A DNA stretch of 64,000 nt from Gordonia sp. 'Campus' (GTDB lineage: Bacteria > Actinomycetota > Actinomycetes > Mycobacteriales > Mycobacteriaceae). The position numbers and the translations under genes are program-made. The notes beneath the pieces were generated by a model. That model searched no databases. It was not told where the DNA came from and worked only from the letters and a program-made list of their open reading frames with translations. The DNA is taken from contig NZ_JAKOIW010000005.1 in NCBI RefSeq assembly GCF_022206305.1, positions 1-64,000 on the forward strand, written 5' to 3'. This document shows, piece after piece, positions 33,972 to 41,627 of this stretch; position 1 is the first letter of the stretch, and every line of letters starts with the position of its first letter.

Positions 33972-34897
33972 GGGTGCTGGAAACCGCCCGGGGGTGGGGT
34001 GTCATTGCCATCGAGCGCCCTGTCCGTTTCTGAAGGGTGGTTTTCATCCGAGCTGCGCCAGGTCGCTGCGCGGCTTCGGTGGTGACCCCGTCCGATGATG
34101 TCCGCGATATCGGCGTAGGTGGCGTCCCAGTCGTCGAAGACCTGAGCATAGGTGAGCCGCAGCGGGAAGTAGCCCTGCGCAACCAACTTCCGGTCTCGAA
34201 TCCGGTCCTTCTCGTAGCGTTCGATACCCGTGTGGTGCTCGATGCTGTCGAGTTCGAGTGCGAGTCGGTCTCCGACCAGTAGATCGATCCACCCGACGCC
34301 GGGCACCTGGTGTTGAACCCTGACGCGAAGCCCCGCGTTACGGAGCCGCACACGCGCGGCGGTCTCGGTCCCCGAAGCCGCGAGGCGGTGGGTCTTCGCG
34401 ACGGCCCGCTGGATGAACGCAGGCGCGTCGCCGAAGTCGGCGCGCAAGCGTTCGGGGGTGATCTTGCCGCTGTTGAGCGCGGAGTCGCAGAGGATGATGA
34501 AGCCCTCGACGTCGTAACAGCGGGCGGCGTACTGCAGTGCGGTGGCGACATCGTCGATGGCGCCGTCGGCCGGGGTCGGCCGACCGTACCGTCGACATCG
34601 GTCGGGGTTGGAGCGACGCTGATGGCGTGTGAGCCGAGAGTGAAGTGCGGTGGGGTGATCGGGTGTCCAGAGGCCGTGCCGTCGAAGTGCGGAGGCACAC
34701 GATACGACGCCGTGGTCACTGACTGCGGCAACCACGTCCGCGTCCGCAGCGCCGGTGCGATACCAGCCGTGACGTATCGGTAGCAGCGCGCCTGAACGTA
34801 GAGCCCGCCTGATCGACGCGGTGGTTTCTCCTGCGGCCAACAGCTGGTGTGTGGCGATCACGCCCCCGAACCGCTCGATGAGTTCGTCGAAGTCCAT
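33884..34897 (-). CDS. AbiEi-like/DUF559 protein (solitary, element-flanked)
   Basis: 337 residues from ATG 34897 (MDFDELIERFGGVIATHQLLAAG); an open frame extends upstream without similarity. The N-terminal winged-helix AbiEi-antitoxin-like segment (ATHQLLAAGETTASIRRALRSGALLPIRHGWYRTG) is followed by a DUF559/Vsr-like nuclease-fold domain (about 205-300: GWIDLLVGDRLALELDSIEHHTGIERYEKDRIRDRKLVAQGYFPLRLTYAQVF) with the E-x-D type acidic residues. No AbiEii toxin gene is adjacent. The frame runs past the left hairpin element and overlaps the hydrolase gene by 88 bases, so its last ~30 residues are antisense to that gene. That suggests its own stop was lost or lies upstream in an ancestral form. 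Confidence 0.78.
   Translation of the reverse strand: MDFDELIERFGGVIATHQLLAAGETTASIRRALRSGALLPIRHGWYRTGAADADVVAAVSDHGVVSCASALRRHGLWTPDHPTALHSRLTRHQRRSNPDRCRRYGRPTPADGAIDDVATALQYAARCYDVEGFIILCDSALNSGKITPERLRADFGDAPAFIQRAVAKTHRLAASGTETAARVRLRNAGLRVRVQHQVPGVGWIDLLVGDRLALELDSIEHHTGIERYEKDRIRDRKLVAQGYFPLRLTYAQVFDDWDATYADIADIIGRGHHRSRAATWRSSDENHPSETDRALDGNDTPPPGGFQHPQLAHDLSPSHSVMTPTASFSLGPCSRPE
33978..34046. repeat. 69-bp palindromic element, left copy (flanks DUF559 gene)
   Basis: Ends TGGAAACCGCCC (33978-33989) and GGGTGGTTTTCA (34035-34046) are inverted repeats. The reverse complement starts TGAAAACCACCC and continues with AGAAACGGACAG, matching the start of the right copy (TGAAAACCACCC, AGAAAGCGGACAG). 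The two copies have the same length and opposite orientation. Confidence 0.82.
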
Positions 34898-34970
34898 GCG
34901 CGACAGTGTGGATGGTGGCGCGGTCGGGAAGTCGGCAGTGTCGTCGCCTGTGGACAACCCGTTGGCCGTC

Positions 34971-35039
34971 TGAAAACCACCCGTAGAAAGCGGACAGCAT
35001 GCAGTACGTCGGCGGCTCACGTCCACGGGGTGGTTTTCA
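34971..35039. repeat. 69-bp palindromic element, right copy (flanks DUF559 gene)
   Basis: TGAAAACCACCC (34971-34982) and GGGTGGTTTTCA (35028-35039) are perfect 12-bp inverted termini. It lies 74 bases upstream of the DUF559 start. Homologous to the left copy over its first ~26 bases when the left copy is inverted. Confidence 0.85.
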
Positions 35040-35059
35040 CACCCCGCCGCGCCCCACCC

Positions 35060-36451
35060 TCAGCCGAGAAGCTTCTTCTGCACCTTCCCCATGGCGTTGC
35101 GGGGCAGCGATTCGACGAACCGGATCTCGCGCGGCCGTTTGTGATTCGACAACTCGCCGGCGACGAACTCGATGAGTTCGGTGTCGGCGACGGGGTCGCC
35201 CACCACATAGGCGACGATGCGCTGCCCGAGGTGGTCGTCGGGTACCCCGATCACTGCGACCTCGTGGACGGCGGGATGCGCCAGCAGCACGGTCTCGACC
35301 TCGCCGGCGCCGATGCGGAAGCCGCCGGACTTGATGAGGTCGGTGGCACGACGGCCGACGATGCGGTGCATGCCGTCGGGGTCGATGACGGCGACGTCAC
35401 CGGTCGCGAAAAAGCCGTCCGACAGCCATGATTCGGCGGTCGCGTCCGGTCGGTTCAGGTATCCCGACGCCATCATCGGGCCGCGCACGTGGAGGTCGCC
35501 AACGCTCTGGCCGTCGTGGGGCACGGGTTCGGCACCCTCGACGAGGCGGGTCTCGACGTGTGCGAGGGGCAGGCCGACCCAGCCCGGGCGCCGCTCGCCG
35601 TCGACGCGGGTGCTGACGGTGATGAGTGTCTCGGTCATGCCATAGCGTTCGACGATCTGGTGGCCGGTCAGCTCGTGGATTCGCTCGAACAGGGGCACCG
35701 GCAGGGGTGCGCTGCCCGAGATAAGGATTCTGGCACTCGAAAGCTGTTGTGCAGAGCCGGGTTCGGCGGCAACGCGGTTCCACACCGTCGGCACGCCGAA
35801 GAACATGCTGGCGCCGGACGCTGCCGCTGCCGCATAACCTTCTGCGGTCGGCTTCCCGGTGTGGACGAGGCGGCCGCCGCGACGCAGCGGACCCAGGACG
35901 CCGAGGATCAGGCCGTGCACGTGAAACAGCGGAAGGCCGTGCGCGAGAGTGTCGTCGGCCGTCCAGAGCCAGGCATCGGCGAGTGCGTCGAGCCCCTCGG
36001 CGATCGCCTGTCGGCTGATCGGCACGCCCTTCGGCAGACCGGTGGTGCCCGAGGTGTAGAGGATCAGCGCAGTCGAATCGGCATGCGGCTCGGGGTGGCG
36101 GTGCCACGACTTCGCATAGCGCCGCACCGGTACGACGGGCAGAGTCGTGTCCGCCGGGGCCGCGCCCAGCCACGCCTGCGCCCCCGAATCGGTCAGGATG
36201 TGGGCGAACTCGCGCGGTCCGGAATCGGGTGGCACGGGAACCACGGGCACGCCCGCGATCAACCCACCCACCACGGCCAGCACCGTCTCGACGGTCGGGG
36301 TCGCCAGGACCGCGACGGTTCGTGCACCGGCGATCCGCTCAGCGACCGCGGTGGCGGCGCCGACGAGGTCCTCCCGCGACAACTGGTCGTCGCCGACGCG
36401 AATCACGGCGGGGTCGTCCGGAGCGGTGGGTGTCAGGGTGGGCAGCAGCAC
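35060..36451 (-). CDS. fadD36: FadD36-like acyl-CoA (malonyl-CoA-type) synthetase
   Basis: 463 residues from GTG 36451 (VLLPTLTP), preferred over the GTG at 36511 because the family starts with this stretch and a CACAGT box lies six bases upstream. AMP-binding motifs are LILYTSGTTGLPKGVP (P-loop), VERYGMTETL, YLNRPDATAESWLSDGFFATGDVA and IKSGGFRIGAGEVE, with the catalytic Lys in PRNAMGKVQKKLLG at the C-terminus. It makes acyl-adenylates and then acyl-CoA. Similarity to mycobacterial FadD36 and malonyl-CoA ligases is by pattern. The chain length accepted is not certain. Confidence 0.85.
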   Translation of the reverse strand: MLLPTLTPTAPDDPAVIRVGDDQLSREDLVGAATAVAERIAGARTVAVLATPTVETVLAVVGGLIAGVPVVPVPPDSGPREFAHILTDSGAQAWLGAAPADTTLPVVPVRRYAKSWHRHPEPHADSTALILYTSGTTGLPKGVPISRQAIAEGLDALADAWLWTADDTLAHGLPLFHVHGLILGVLGPLRRGGRLVHTGKPTAEGYAAAAASGASMFFGVPTVWNRVAAEPGSAQQLSSARILISGSAPLPVPLFERIHELTGHQIVERYGMTETLITVSTRVDGERRPGWVGLPLAHVETRLVEGAEPVPHDGQSVGDLHVRGPMMASGYLNRPDATAESWLSDGFFATGDVAVIDPDGMHRIVGRRATDLIKSGGFRIGAGEVETVLLAHPAVHEVAVIGVPDDHLGQRIVAYVVGDPVADTELIEFVAGELSNHKRPREIRFVESLPRNAMGKVQKKLLG

Positions 36452-36565
36452 GTTCTCACTGTGCCACGATGCGGGTGCTGCCCCGTCTACCTGCCGGATC
36501 GTCGAGGTCACGCGGCGTGCGCGCGATCACGCGTGAGTCGGGTTCGTTTCGGGTACGCGACGGTC

Positions 36566-36817
36566 ATGGCTGACAGAGAAGCGCGTGACTCCACGTTCGA
36601 TCCGCAGAATCCCGACCCGTCGAACACTGCTGGGCTCGAATCCGGGGGCGGCGTCCAGCCGGGGGACACCCCGCCTGCCGAGACCGCCGTGGGCGGACCT
36701 CAGCACGAGCCGCCGCAGCGTCGGAAACTCGGCCCACTCATCGCGATCGCATTCGCTGCGATCCTGTTCCTGGTGGTCGCCGTGGGTCTCATCGGCCGGG
36801 CGGTCGGATTGTTCTGA
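36566..36817 (+). CDS. DUF6480-type small membrane protein
   Basis: 83 residues from ATG 36566. A Pro/Gly-rich acidic head (PQNPDPSNTAGLESGGGVQPG) is followed by RRKLGPLIAIAFAAILFLVVAVGLIGRAVGLF, a single C-terminal membrane segment. This head-plus-tail-anchor layout is that of DUF6480 proteins common in actinobacteria. Function unknown. Convergent with the next gene, 13 bases away. Confidence 0.72.
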   Translation: MADREARDSTFDPQNPDPSNTAGLESGGGVQPGDTPPAETAVGGPQHEPPQRRKLGPLIAIAFAAILFLVVAVGLIGRAVGLF

Positions 36818-36830
36818 GTGCGAGAGCCCC

Positions 36831-37388
36831 TCACCCGCCGGCGGCCACGGTGCGGGGCATCGACGTCCGGACCAGGGCGTCGACCGTTGCCTCCAGGTCG
36901 GCATCGTCCATATCCGACAGCATCGAGCGGATGACCTGACGGATGATGCCGGCCCTCGGTTGAAACTCGAGGTCGAGCGCGGACGCCAGATTCCAGGCGA
37001 ACAGAAAGGCATCGCGCACCGCGTGCTCGTAGAGCTCGTCGGCAGTGACCACCGTGCCGTCGACGTCGACGAGCCGCTGGTCGTCGCGAACGGCGCCGAA
37101 CGCGGTCACCATCTCAGTGGCGCTGCGCCGATGGAGGTGCTCGAAACCGCCGCCATACTGGTTCGCAGAAGATCGGAGGCGGCCCCTACCCAGATCGCCG
37201 TCAGCTCCTCGTGAGCGATGTCCGTTGAGGACGGCCGCGACGCGTAGGTTCCGGTTGATCGATGCGACGTACAAGTCGCCGAGGTCGCCGGGCCTCCCGA
37301 CCGCCGCACCATCGAGATCGCCGATGGTCATCTCCGAGAGCTGAGCACTCACCTCGTCCGTGATCTCCCGCAGTGCCGCAGTGTCCAT
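36831..37388 (-). CDS. hypothetical protein, possibly mycothiol-dependent/DinB-like fold
   Basis: 185 residues from ATG 37388; an in-frame ATG at 37403 is an alternative. The order LREITDEVSAQLSEMTIGDLDG near the N-terminus, ANQYGGGFEHLHRRSATEMVTAF in the middle, and ELYEHAVRDAFLFAWNLASALDLEFQP resembles TIGR03086/mycothiol-dependent maleylpyruvate isomerase-like proteins, with a possible metal His in YEHAVRD. The similarity is weak. It is divergent from a MarR gene with a perfect palindrome between them, so it is probably the regulated target. Confidence 0.6.
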   Translation of the reverse strand: MDTAALREITDEVSAQLSEMTIGDLDGAAVGRPGDLGDLYVASINRNLRVAAVLNGHRSRGADGDLGRGRLRSSANQYGGGFEHLHRRSATEMVTAFGAVRDDQRLVDVDGTVVTADELYEHAVRDAFLFAWNLASALDLEFQPRAGIIRQVIRSMLSDMDDADLEATVDALVRTSMPRTVAAGG

Positions 37389-37485
37389 GGGACGTCCCTT
37401 CATGTCGTCGATCGTCGATTCGCCCTGGTGGGTCACGGGGATGAGAAGATGCTCCCGCAACGGCGATGCGGGCCCCATCCGCAAC

Positions 37486-37509
37486 GATCGTCTACCACGG
37501 TAGACGATC
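37486..37509. promoter_or_regulatory. 24-bp perfect palindrome, MarR operator
   Basis: GATCGTCTACC (37486-37496) and GGTAGACGATC (37499-37509) flank an AC centre. It lies 15 bases before the MarR ATG at 37525 and 97 before the divergent gene, so a bound repressor would block both. Confidence 0.78.
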
Positions 37510-37524
37510 AGAGGAGGTGTGTCG

Positions 37525-37962
37525 ATGGCGGACAACGACGACGCGGTCTCAGAGCCGGATCTCGGAGCGCTCGTCGGGCGCCTCGTCCCGCGGCTAATTG
37601 CGCTCGAAGAACCGATACTGCGGACAGCCGGGCTCTCGATGTGGGAGTACGCCATCGTGAGCGAGGTCGCCGCGACCGCAGCGCTGTCGCAGCGTGAGTT
37701 GTCGCAACGTACCGGCCGCGATCCGACGCGACTCGGACGCCACCTCGACGAGCTCCAAGAGCGCGACATCGTCTCGCGTGAGCGGTCGGGCAACCATCGC
37801 CAATGGAGCGTCTCTGTCACCGAGCACGGCCGCGAACTGCACGCTCGAGTGCGATCCGAGATCAGGTCGGTGGAGGACGAACTCCTGCGCGGCGCGATGT
37901 CGGACAGTCAGGCCGCGACGTTTCGCCAGTTGCTGCGGCAGCTCGTCGCGGCCGTCTCCTGA
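37525..37962 (+). CDS. MarR-family transcriptional regulator
   Basis: 145 residues. ATG 37525 is chosen over GTG 37519 because GAGGAGG (37511-37517) is at the right distance. MarR winged helix: MWEYAIVSEVAATAALSQRELSQRTGRDPTRLGRHLDELQERDIVSRERSGNHRQWSVSVTEHG. Autoregulation and control of the divergent gene are likely through the 24-bp palindrome. The ligand is unknown. Confidence 0.88.
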   Translation: MADNDDAVSEPDLGALVGRLVPRLIALEEPILRTAGLSMWEYAIVSEVAATAALSQRELSQRTGRDPTRLGRHLDELQERDIVSRERSGNHRQWSVSVTEHGRELHARVRSEIRSVEDELLRGAMSDSQAATFRQLLRQLVAAVS

Positions 37963-37993
37963 CACCCGCGTCCCATCGGGTCCCGATCCCGGA

Positions 37994-38449
37994 TCAACGC
38001 GGATCGATGCGAAAGACCCCACACCGCCCGGCGGCCGCGGCGAATGCATCGGGCGTGACATCGTCGATGACGCCCGCATCCCTCATCATCTTCGGGCCGT
38101 CGGTGCCGGCCAGCTCCGGCCACGAGCGCAGCACCGGAACCGCCTGGTCGGCCGGCAGCTCATAGAGGTGGACGTCGCTCACCCGACCGCGGACGGACAA
38201 TTGCGCGAGCCCGCGGGCCGCGCGCACGTTGCGGGCCCAGTCGGCACCGGGGAATCCCTCGAGCAGGTATCGGCCACCGTTGAAGTCGACGACTGTGAGT
38301 GGCGTCCGCCGCGGCTTGCCGCTACGACGACCGGGGACGATGAGGACCGGCAACTCCTTCATGCCGCCGAAGCGCTTGATCACGAGGAGCACCTTGTTCA
38401 TCGGCTTGAGCCAGCGCGGGGGTTTCGCGGTGTGGGGGGAAGTGGGCAT
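37994..38449 (-). CDS. deazaflavin (F420)-dependent nitroreductase-family protein
   Basis: 151 residues from ATG 38449, with GAAGGGA upstream. Ddn/DUF385-type split barrel: KVLLVIKRFGGMKELPVLIVPGRRSGKPRRTPLTVVDFNGGRYLLEGFPGADWARNVRAA. The RRSGKPRRTPL segment contacts the F420 phosphate in relatives. Likely an F420H2-dependent reductase or quinone/lipid-linked enzyme. Substrate unknown. Confidence 0.87.
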   Translation of the reverse strand: MPTSPHTAKPPRWLKPMNKVLLVIKRFGGMKELPVLIVPGRRSGKPRRTPLTVVDFNGGRYLLEGFPGADWARNVRAARGLAQLSVRGRVSDVHLYELPADQAVPVLRSWPELAGTDGPKMMRDAGVIDDVTPDAFAAAAGRCGVFRIDPR

Positions 38450-38474
38450 GTGGGTCCCTTCGACGACCTTACTC

Positions 38475-38487
38475 CGTACACTGTACG
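38475..38487. promoter_or_regulatory. short palindrome upstream of the F420-type gene
   Basis: CGTACACTGTACG is a 13-bp palindrome (5-bp arms) 26 bases before the start at 38449. It could be an operator, but it is short. Confidence 0.35.
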
Positions 38488-38553
38488 ACGATTGGTCGAC
38501 GACGGCCAGGAGAACGGTCGTCCCGGCCGTGGATGGTGTCGGCACGACCGATG

Positions 38554-39015
38554 TCAGAACGCGCCGTCCTCGGAACGCAGGGCGCGTCGCCACCATGCGG
38601 CCAGTCCGATCTCCAGCGCACCGAGGACGGCGACCACGGGCTGGAGAAAGAAGAAGACCTGCAGAAGTGCGATCTGCATGATGATCCAGATGATCAGTGA
38701 CACCCCTGCGAGCAGACCGCCGACCATGCCCAGGCGGACGGGAACAGGCCGGACGACGATCGCCGCGGCAGCCATCAGGTGGGGAAGTGCGATCACGACG
38801 ATGAGCAGGACGCCCGGCCCGGTCCACGAGACGAACGGAGTGTGGCGCAACCAGAGCGGATCCATCGACCACTGATCACCGATCAACGCGAGACCTCCGG
38901 CGATGGCCTGGATTGCCACCGAGATCTCGACCGCCGCCAATGCCCACGCGGCCCCGGTCCGTCGATACGTCGTGTTCCCACGAACTACGCTCTGATCCGA
39001 GCTCTCCGGCGTCAT
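38554..39015 (-). CDS. four-helix integral membrane protein of unknown function
   Basis: 153 residues from ATG 39015. Four hydrophobic segments: AAWALAAVEISVAIQAIAGGLALIG, GVLLIVVIALPHLMAAAAIVV, LGMVGGLLAGVSLIIWIIMQIALLQVFFF and VVAVLGALEIGLAAWW. No recognised motif. It lies 104 bases upstream of the F420-type gene on the same strand. No functional assignment. Confidence 0.65.
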   Translation of the reverse strand: MTPESSDQSVVRGNTTYRRTGAAWALAAVEISVAIQAIAGGLALIGDQWSMDPLWLRHTPFVSWTGPGVLLIVVIALPHLMAAAAIVVRPVPVRLGMVGGLLAGVSLIIWIIMQIALLQVFFFLQPVVAVLGALEIGLAAWWRRALRSEDGAF

Positions 39016-39097
39016 GCCCCCAGTCTGTCGGTTGGCGCCGCCTGGGTCGTGGGTCAAAGGTCGCGGGTCATGCTGCCCTCGAGCGGCGGCCTCGATC

Positions 39098-39766
39098 TCA
39101 GGGGCGGACCCACCCGTCGGCCATGAACTCGAGGAGCAGCTGCGCCTTGTTGCCGATGGGGCGGCCGGCCTCCTCGTAGCGCCGGGCGACACGTCGATAG
39201 TGTTCGCGCACGGTGCTTTCCGCGATCTGGTGCTCGCGTGAGGTCTGGCGAAGGGTTGCCCCGAGCGTGTAGGTCTGCAGGATCTCCCGTTCGCGATCGG
39301 TGACGCGGACCCGGTTGACGGGAACGGCCGGAGTCGACGGCGCCGGCGGACCGACGGTCGACGACAGCGCGCGTTCCAGCGCGGCCTCGGCGTTCGGGGC
39401 CCGCGGCGAGATGCGAATGTGTTCGTGGCCGGCCACGCCGTCGCCGAGAAAGATCACCCGGACCGTGCGTAACGAGGGAACACGCCGAACGAAACCCAGC
39501 ATGGCGCCCGAGCGCACCAGGAGTGCACCGGGGTTCCGCAGCGCGGTGAGTTGCGCGGGCTCGACCAGGATCGCGGGATGACCCGCCGACTCGACCAGCG
39601 CGAGCAGCGCGGCGTCGAAGATGTCGCCCTCCGCGACGACAGCGGCAACGCGTGTCTCAGACGACGCCGTCGGGTGCGACGTGCGCGTGGTGTCATCCGC
39701 TCCGTCGGATTCGTGAGGCTTCCCGCCGCCGGGCGGCGGACGGGAATCGTTCAGCGATGTGGACAC
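39098..39766 (-). CDS. LuxR-type HTH regulator with degenerate receiver-like domain
   Basis: 222 residues from GTG 39766. The C-terminal HTH is VTDREREILQTYTLGATLRQTSREHQIAESTVREHYRRVARRYEEAGRPIGNKAQLLLEFM, LuxR/NarL-like but with a long recognition loop. The N-terminal half (VAAVVAEGDIFDAALLALVESAGHPAILVEPAQLTALRNPGALLVRSG) has receiver-like alternation without the acidic phosphorylation site. So it is probably not a classical phosphorelay output. Divergent from another receiver-like regulator, with a structured intergenic region between. Confidence 0.72.
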   Translation of the reverse strand: MSTSLNDSRPPPGGGKPHESDGADDTTRTSHPTASSETRVAAVVAEGDIFDAALLALVESAGHPAILVEPAQLTALRNPGALLVRSGAMLGFVRRVPSLRTVRVIFLGDGVAGHEHIRISPRAPNAEAALERALSSTVGPPAPSTPAVPVNRVRVTDREREILQTYTLGATLRQTSREHQIAESTVREHYRRVARRYEEAGRPIGNKAQLLLEFMADGWVRP

Positions 39767-39847
39767 GGTTCCTGTTCTCCTGCGTCGGTTGATGCGCGGG
39801 GAGCAGTCTCGGTCGGTCCCCGGCGTGGTGCTGTCCTGGTTCGAGAT

Positions 39848-39891
39848 GGGTGTCGGTACAGGGGTCGCGAGACCCTGGCCTGTCGATACCC
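39848..39891. promoter_or_regulatory. complex stem-loop between divergent regulators
   Basis: Outer arms GGGTGTCG (39848-39855) and CGATACCC (39884-39891) pair with one G-T wobble. Inside, ACAGG pairs with CCTGT and GGTC with GACC around GCGA. It lies 82 bases upstream of the LuxR-like gene and about 100 before the divergent gene. Operator or leader structure cannot be told apart. Confidence 0.45.
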
Positions 39892-39992
39892 GTTTCTCCA
39901 CCCTCGCGAACATTGATCCGCAAGTCAGCCTGTCAATAGCCCGAGATCGCCTCTCTCGGGTCGAATGACGCCCGATTCGTCCGAATAGATGC

Positions 39993-40772
39993 GTGATCAC
40001 GCGCGAACGGAAGAAATCGGGCAACATCAGGCGTGTGCCAAACGGTCTGCGCGTGCTGGTGGCGACCCCGCTCGGCCACGTCGTGGCTGCACATCTCACC
40101 CAGGCGCTCGACCGGGCGACGGTGAGCGTGGCCACCACGCAGGCCGAGTTCGTCCGCAGCGTCGCGAACAACGTGCGCTTCGACGTCGTGGTGACCGACC
40201 TGCTGTGGAACCGTCGCGATCTGGAGTGGGAGTTCGACGGATTGGATGTCATCGACGTACTCGCACTCCACGACCGCCGGGCGCCGGTCATCCTCGCCAC
40301 CCACGGTTCCGGGCTGGAACGCGACCACCTCGACGAGGCGGGCGTGCGCGAGGAGGTCGCCGGGATCATCGCGAAGTCCGACGGGTTCGACGTACTCACG
40401 AGCACGGTGACGGCGGTGGCCCTCGGACAAGGACTACCGGACCGGCGGTACACCTCCGGGCATCCGACGTTGTACAGACTGTTCTCCGGGCAGCGCGGTG
40501 CCACGGCGGGCCGACTGGCCGGGGCCATCGCGTCCGGGAACGCGTCGGACAACGCTTCGCTCGCCCGGGTCGCGAAGGTGTCGCCGAGCACGGCGAACAA
40601 GGCGACCAACCACTACCTCGGCCCGATCATCACCGAACTCGGCGAGCACGCCGAAGAACTGCCGATGACCCAGGCAGCCGTCTACCGGTGGTGCGGCCTG
40701 CACGCGCGCTATCTCACGAGCTGGTGCCGTCGCAACGGCCACCATGACGTTCTCGGGCGTGCGCCACGCTGA
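39993..40772 (+). CDS. receiver-like DNA-binding regulator
   Basis: 259 residues from GTG 39993; GTG 40035 is an alternative, giving VPNGLRVLVATP. The N-terminal half is receiver-like: LRVLVATPLGHVVAAHLTQALDRATVSVATTQAEFVRSVANNVRFDVVVTDLLWN, with an Asp in VVVTDLLWN at the expected phosphorylation position. The C-terminal half (TAGRLAGAIASGNASDNASLARVAKVSPSTANKATNHYLGPIITELGE) looks like an HTH. A 12-bp palindrome (GCGTGATCACGC, 39990-40001) spans the start codon. It is probably paired functionally with the divergent LuxR-type gene. Confidence 0.65.
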   Translation: MITRERKKSGNIRRVPNGLRVLVATPLGHVVAAHLTQALDRATVSVATTQAEFVRSVANNVRFDVVVTDLLWNRRDLEWEFDGLDVIDVLALHDRRAPVILATHGSGLERDHLDEAGVREEVAGIIAKSDGFDVLTSTVTAVALGQGLPDRRYTSGHPTLYRLFSGQRGATAGRLAGAIASGNASDNASLARVAKVSPSTANKATNHYLGPIITELGEHAEELPMTQAAVYRWCGLHARYLTSWCRRNGHHDVLGRAPR

Positions 40773-41627
40773 TCAGTTCGCGCGGGCTGCGGCAGGCGCG
40801 TCGTCGCCGAGACCGCACCGTTCGCCGAACCAGCGGAGGATCTCGATCCCGGCGAGCGCGCCGGTCTCGTCCGTGACGGTGAGCCCCGGCGCGGACCAGC
40901 CCAGCGACTCCAACTCACCGTGCCGCGGCCGGATCGCGTGATCCGCCGCGAGCAACAGGTCGGTGTCCAGCCATCCGTCCCCCGCCGCGTACAGCAGGGC
41001 CGCGGCGTCGATCGTCCCGTCGGCCACCAGCCTGCGGCGCACCTCGGCGACCGCCGCCGACTTGGTCACCGGCTGCGGCGTCGCGTAGATCTTGCGCCCC
41101 TGCTGTGACACGGTCCACCCGCGCGCTGCACACCAGTCATGCCACTGCATCAGGAATTCCGTCGGCTGCGCGGAGGTGTCGACGACCAGATAACAGAACA
41201 GGTCGTCCGCGGTGCGCAGCGCCGTCACCCACGAATCGTCGATGCGGGTACGGAGTTCGGCCAGAACCTCGTCGAGAGTCGCTCCGGCACCGGCGACCTC
41301 GCTCTCCACGTGGCGGCGCCACGCGGGGTCGTCGGTTCCGTCGACGAGAATGCGACCGCCGTTGCTGACCACCGCGTAACGAAACGGCCCGCCCGGCAGG
41401 TCGATCCGCTCGTACTGAGCCGGCGTACGGGTGGTCGTCGGGACGACGACCGCAGCGCGCGCCAGCCTGCGCAGGAGATCGACGGCTGCGTCTGCCATAT
41501 ACGACAGCGGCGCGTTCTGATAGATCTCGACGCACACGGTGTCGAGGGTCGCGAACTGGGCATCGCCCATCGCGGTACGCGAATAGATCATGGTGCGATC
41601 GAGGTCCGTCGCGATCAGCGCGGTCAT
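40773..41627 (-). CDS. HAD-family phosphatase of the Ter-linked operon
   Basis: 284 residues from ATG 41627, overlapping the preceding stop (ATGA). HAD motif I is ATDLDRTMIY (Asp8, Asp10), motif II is VVPTTTRT, and motifs III/IV are in VTKSAAVAEVRRRL and AAGDGWLDTDLLLAAD, with a C2-type cap between, as in sucrose-phosphate/mannosyl-phosphatase-like HADs. Last gene of a five-gene minus-strand operon with two phosphoribosyltransferase-like proteins and an aldolase. It probably dephosphorylates the pathway intermediate. Confidence 0.87.
   Translation of the reverse strand: MTALIATDLDRTMIYSRTAMGDAQFATLDTVCVEIYQNAPLSYMADAAVDLLRRLARAAVVVPTTTRTPAQYERIDLPGGPFRYAVVSNGGRILVDGTDDPAWRRHVESEVAGAGATLDEVLAELRTRIDDSWVTALRTADDLFCYLVVDTSAQPTEFLMQWHDWCAARGWTVSQQGRKIYATPQPVTKSAAVAEVRRRLVADGTIDAAALLYAAGDGWLDTDLLLAADHAIRPRHGELESLGWSAPGLTVTDETGALAGIEILRWFGERCGLGDDAPAAARAN

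Noticed and set aside
33884..34897. A full AbiE type IV toxin-antitoxin pair.
   Set aside because: Only the AbiEi-like N-terminal segment is present, fused to a DUF559 domain. No AbiEii nucleotidyltransferase gene is adjacent.
39767..40609. Upstream extension of the LuxR-like frame to 503 residues.
   Set aside because: The extra part lies antisense to the divergent regulator and is low-complexity. GTG 39766 with a ribosome-binding site is better.
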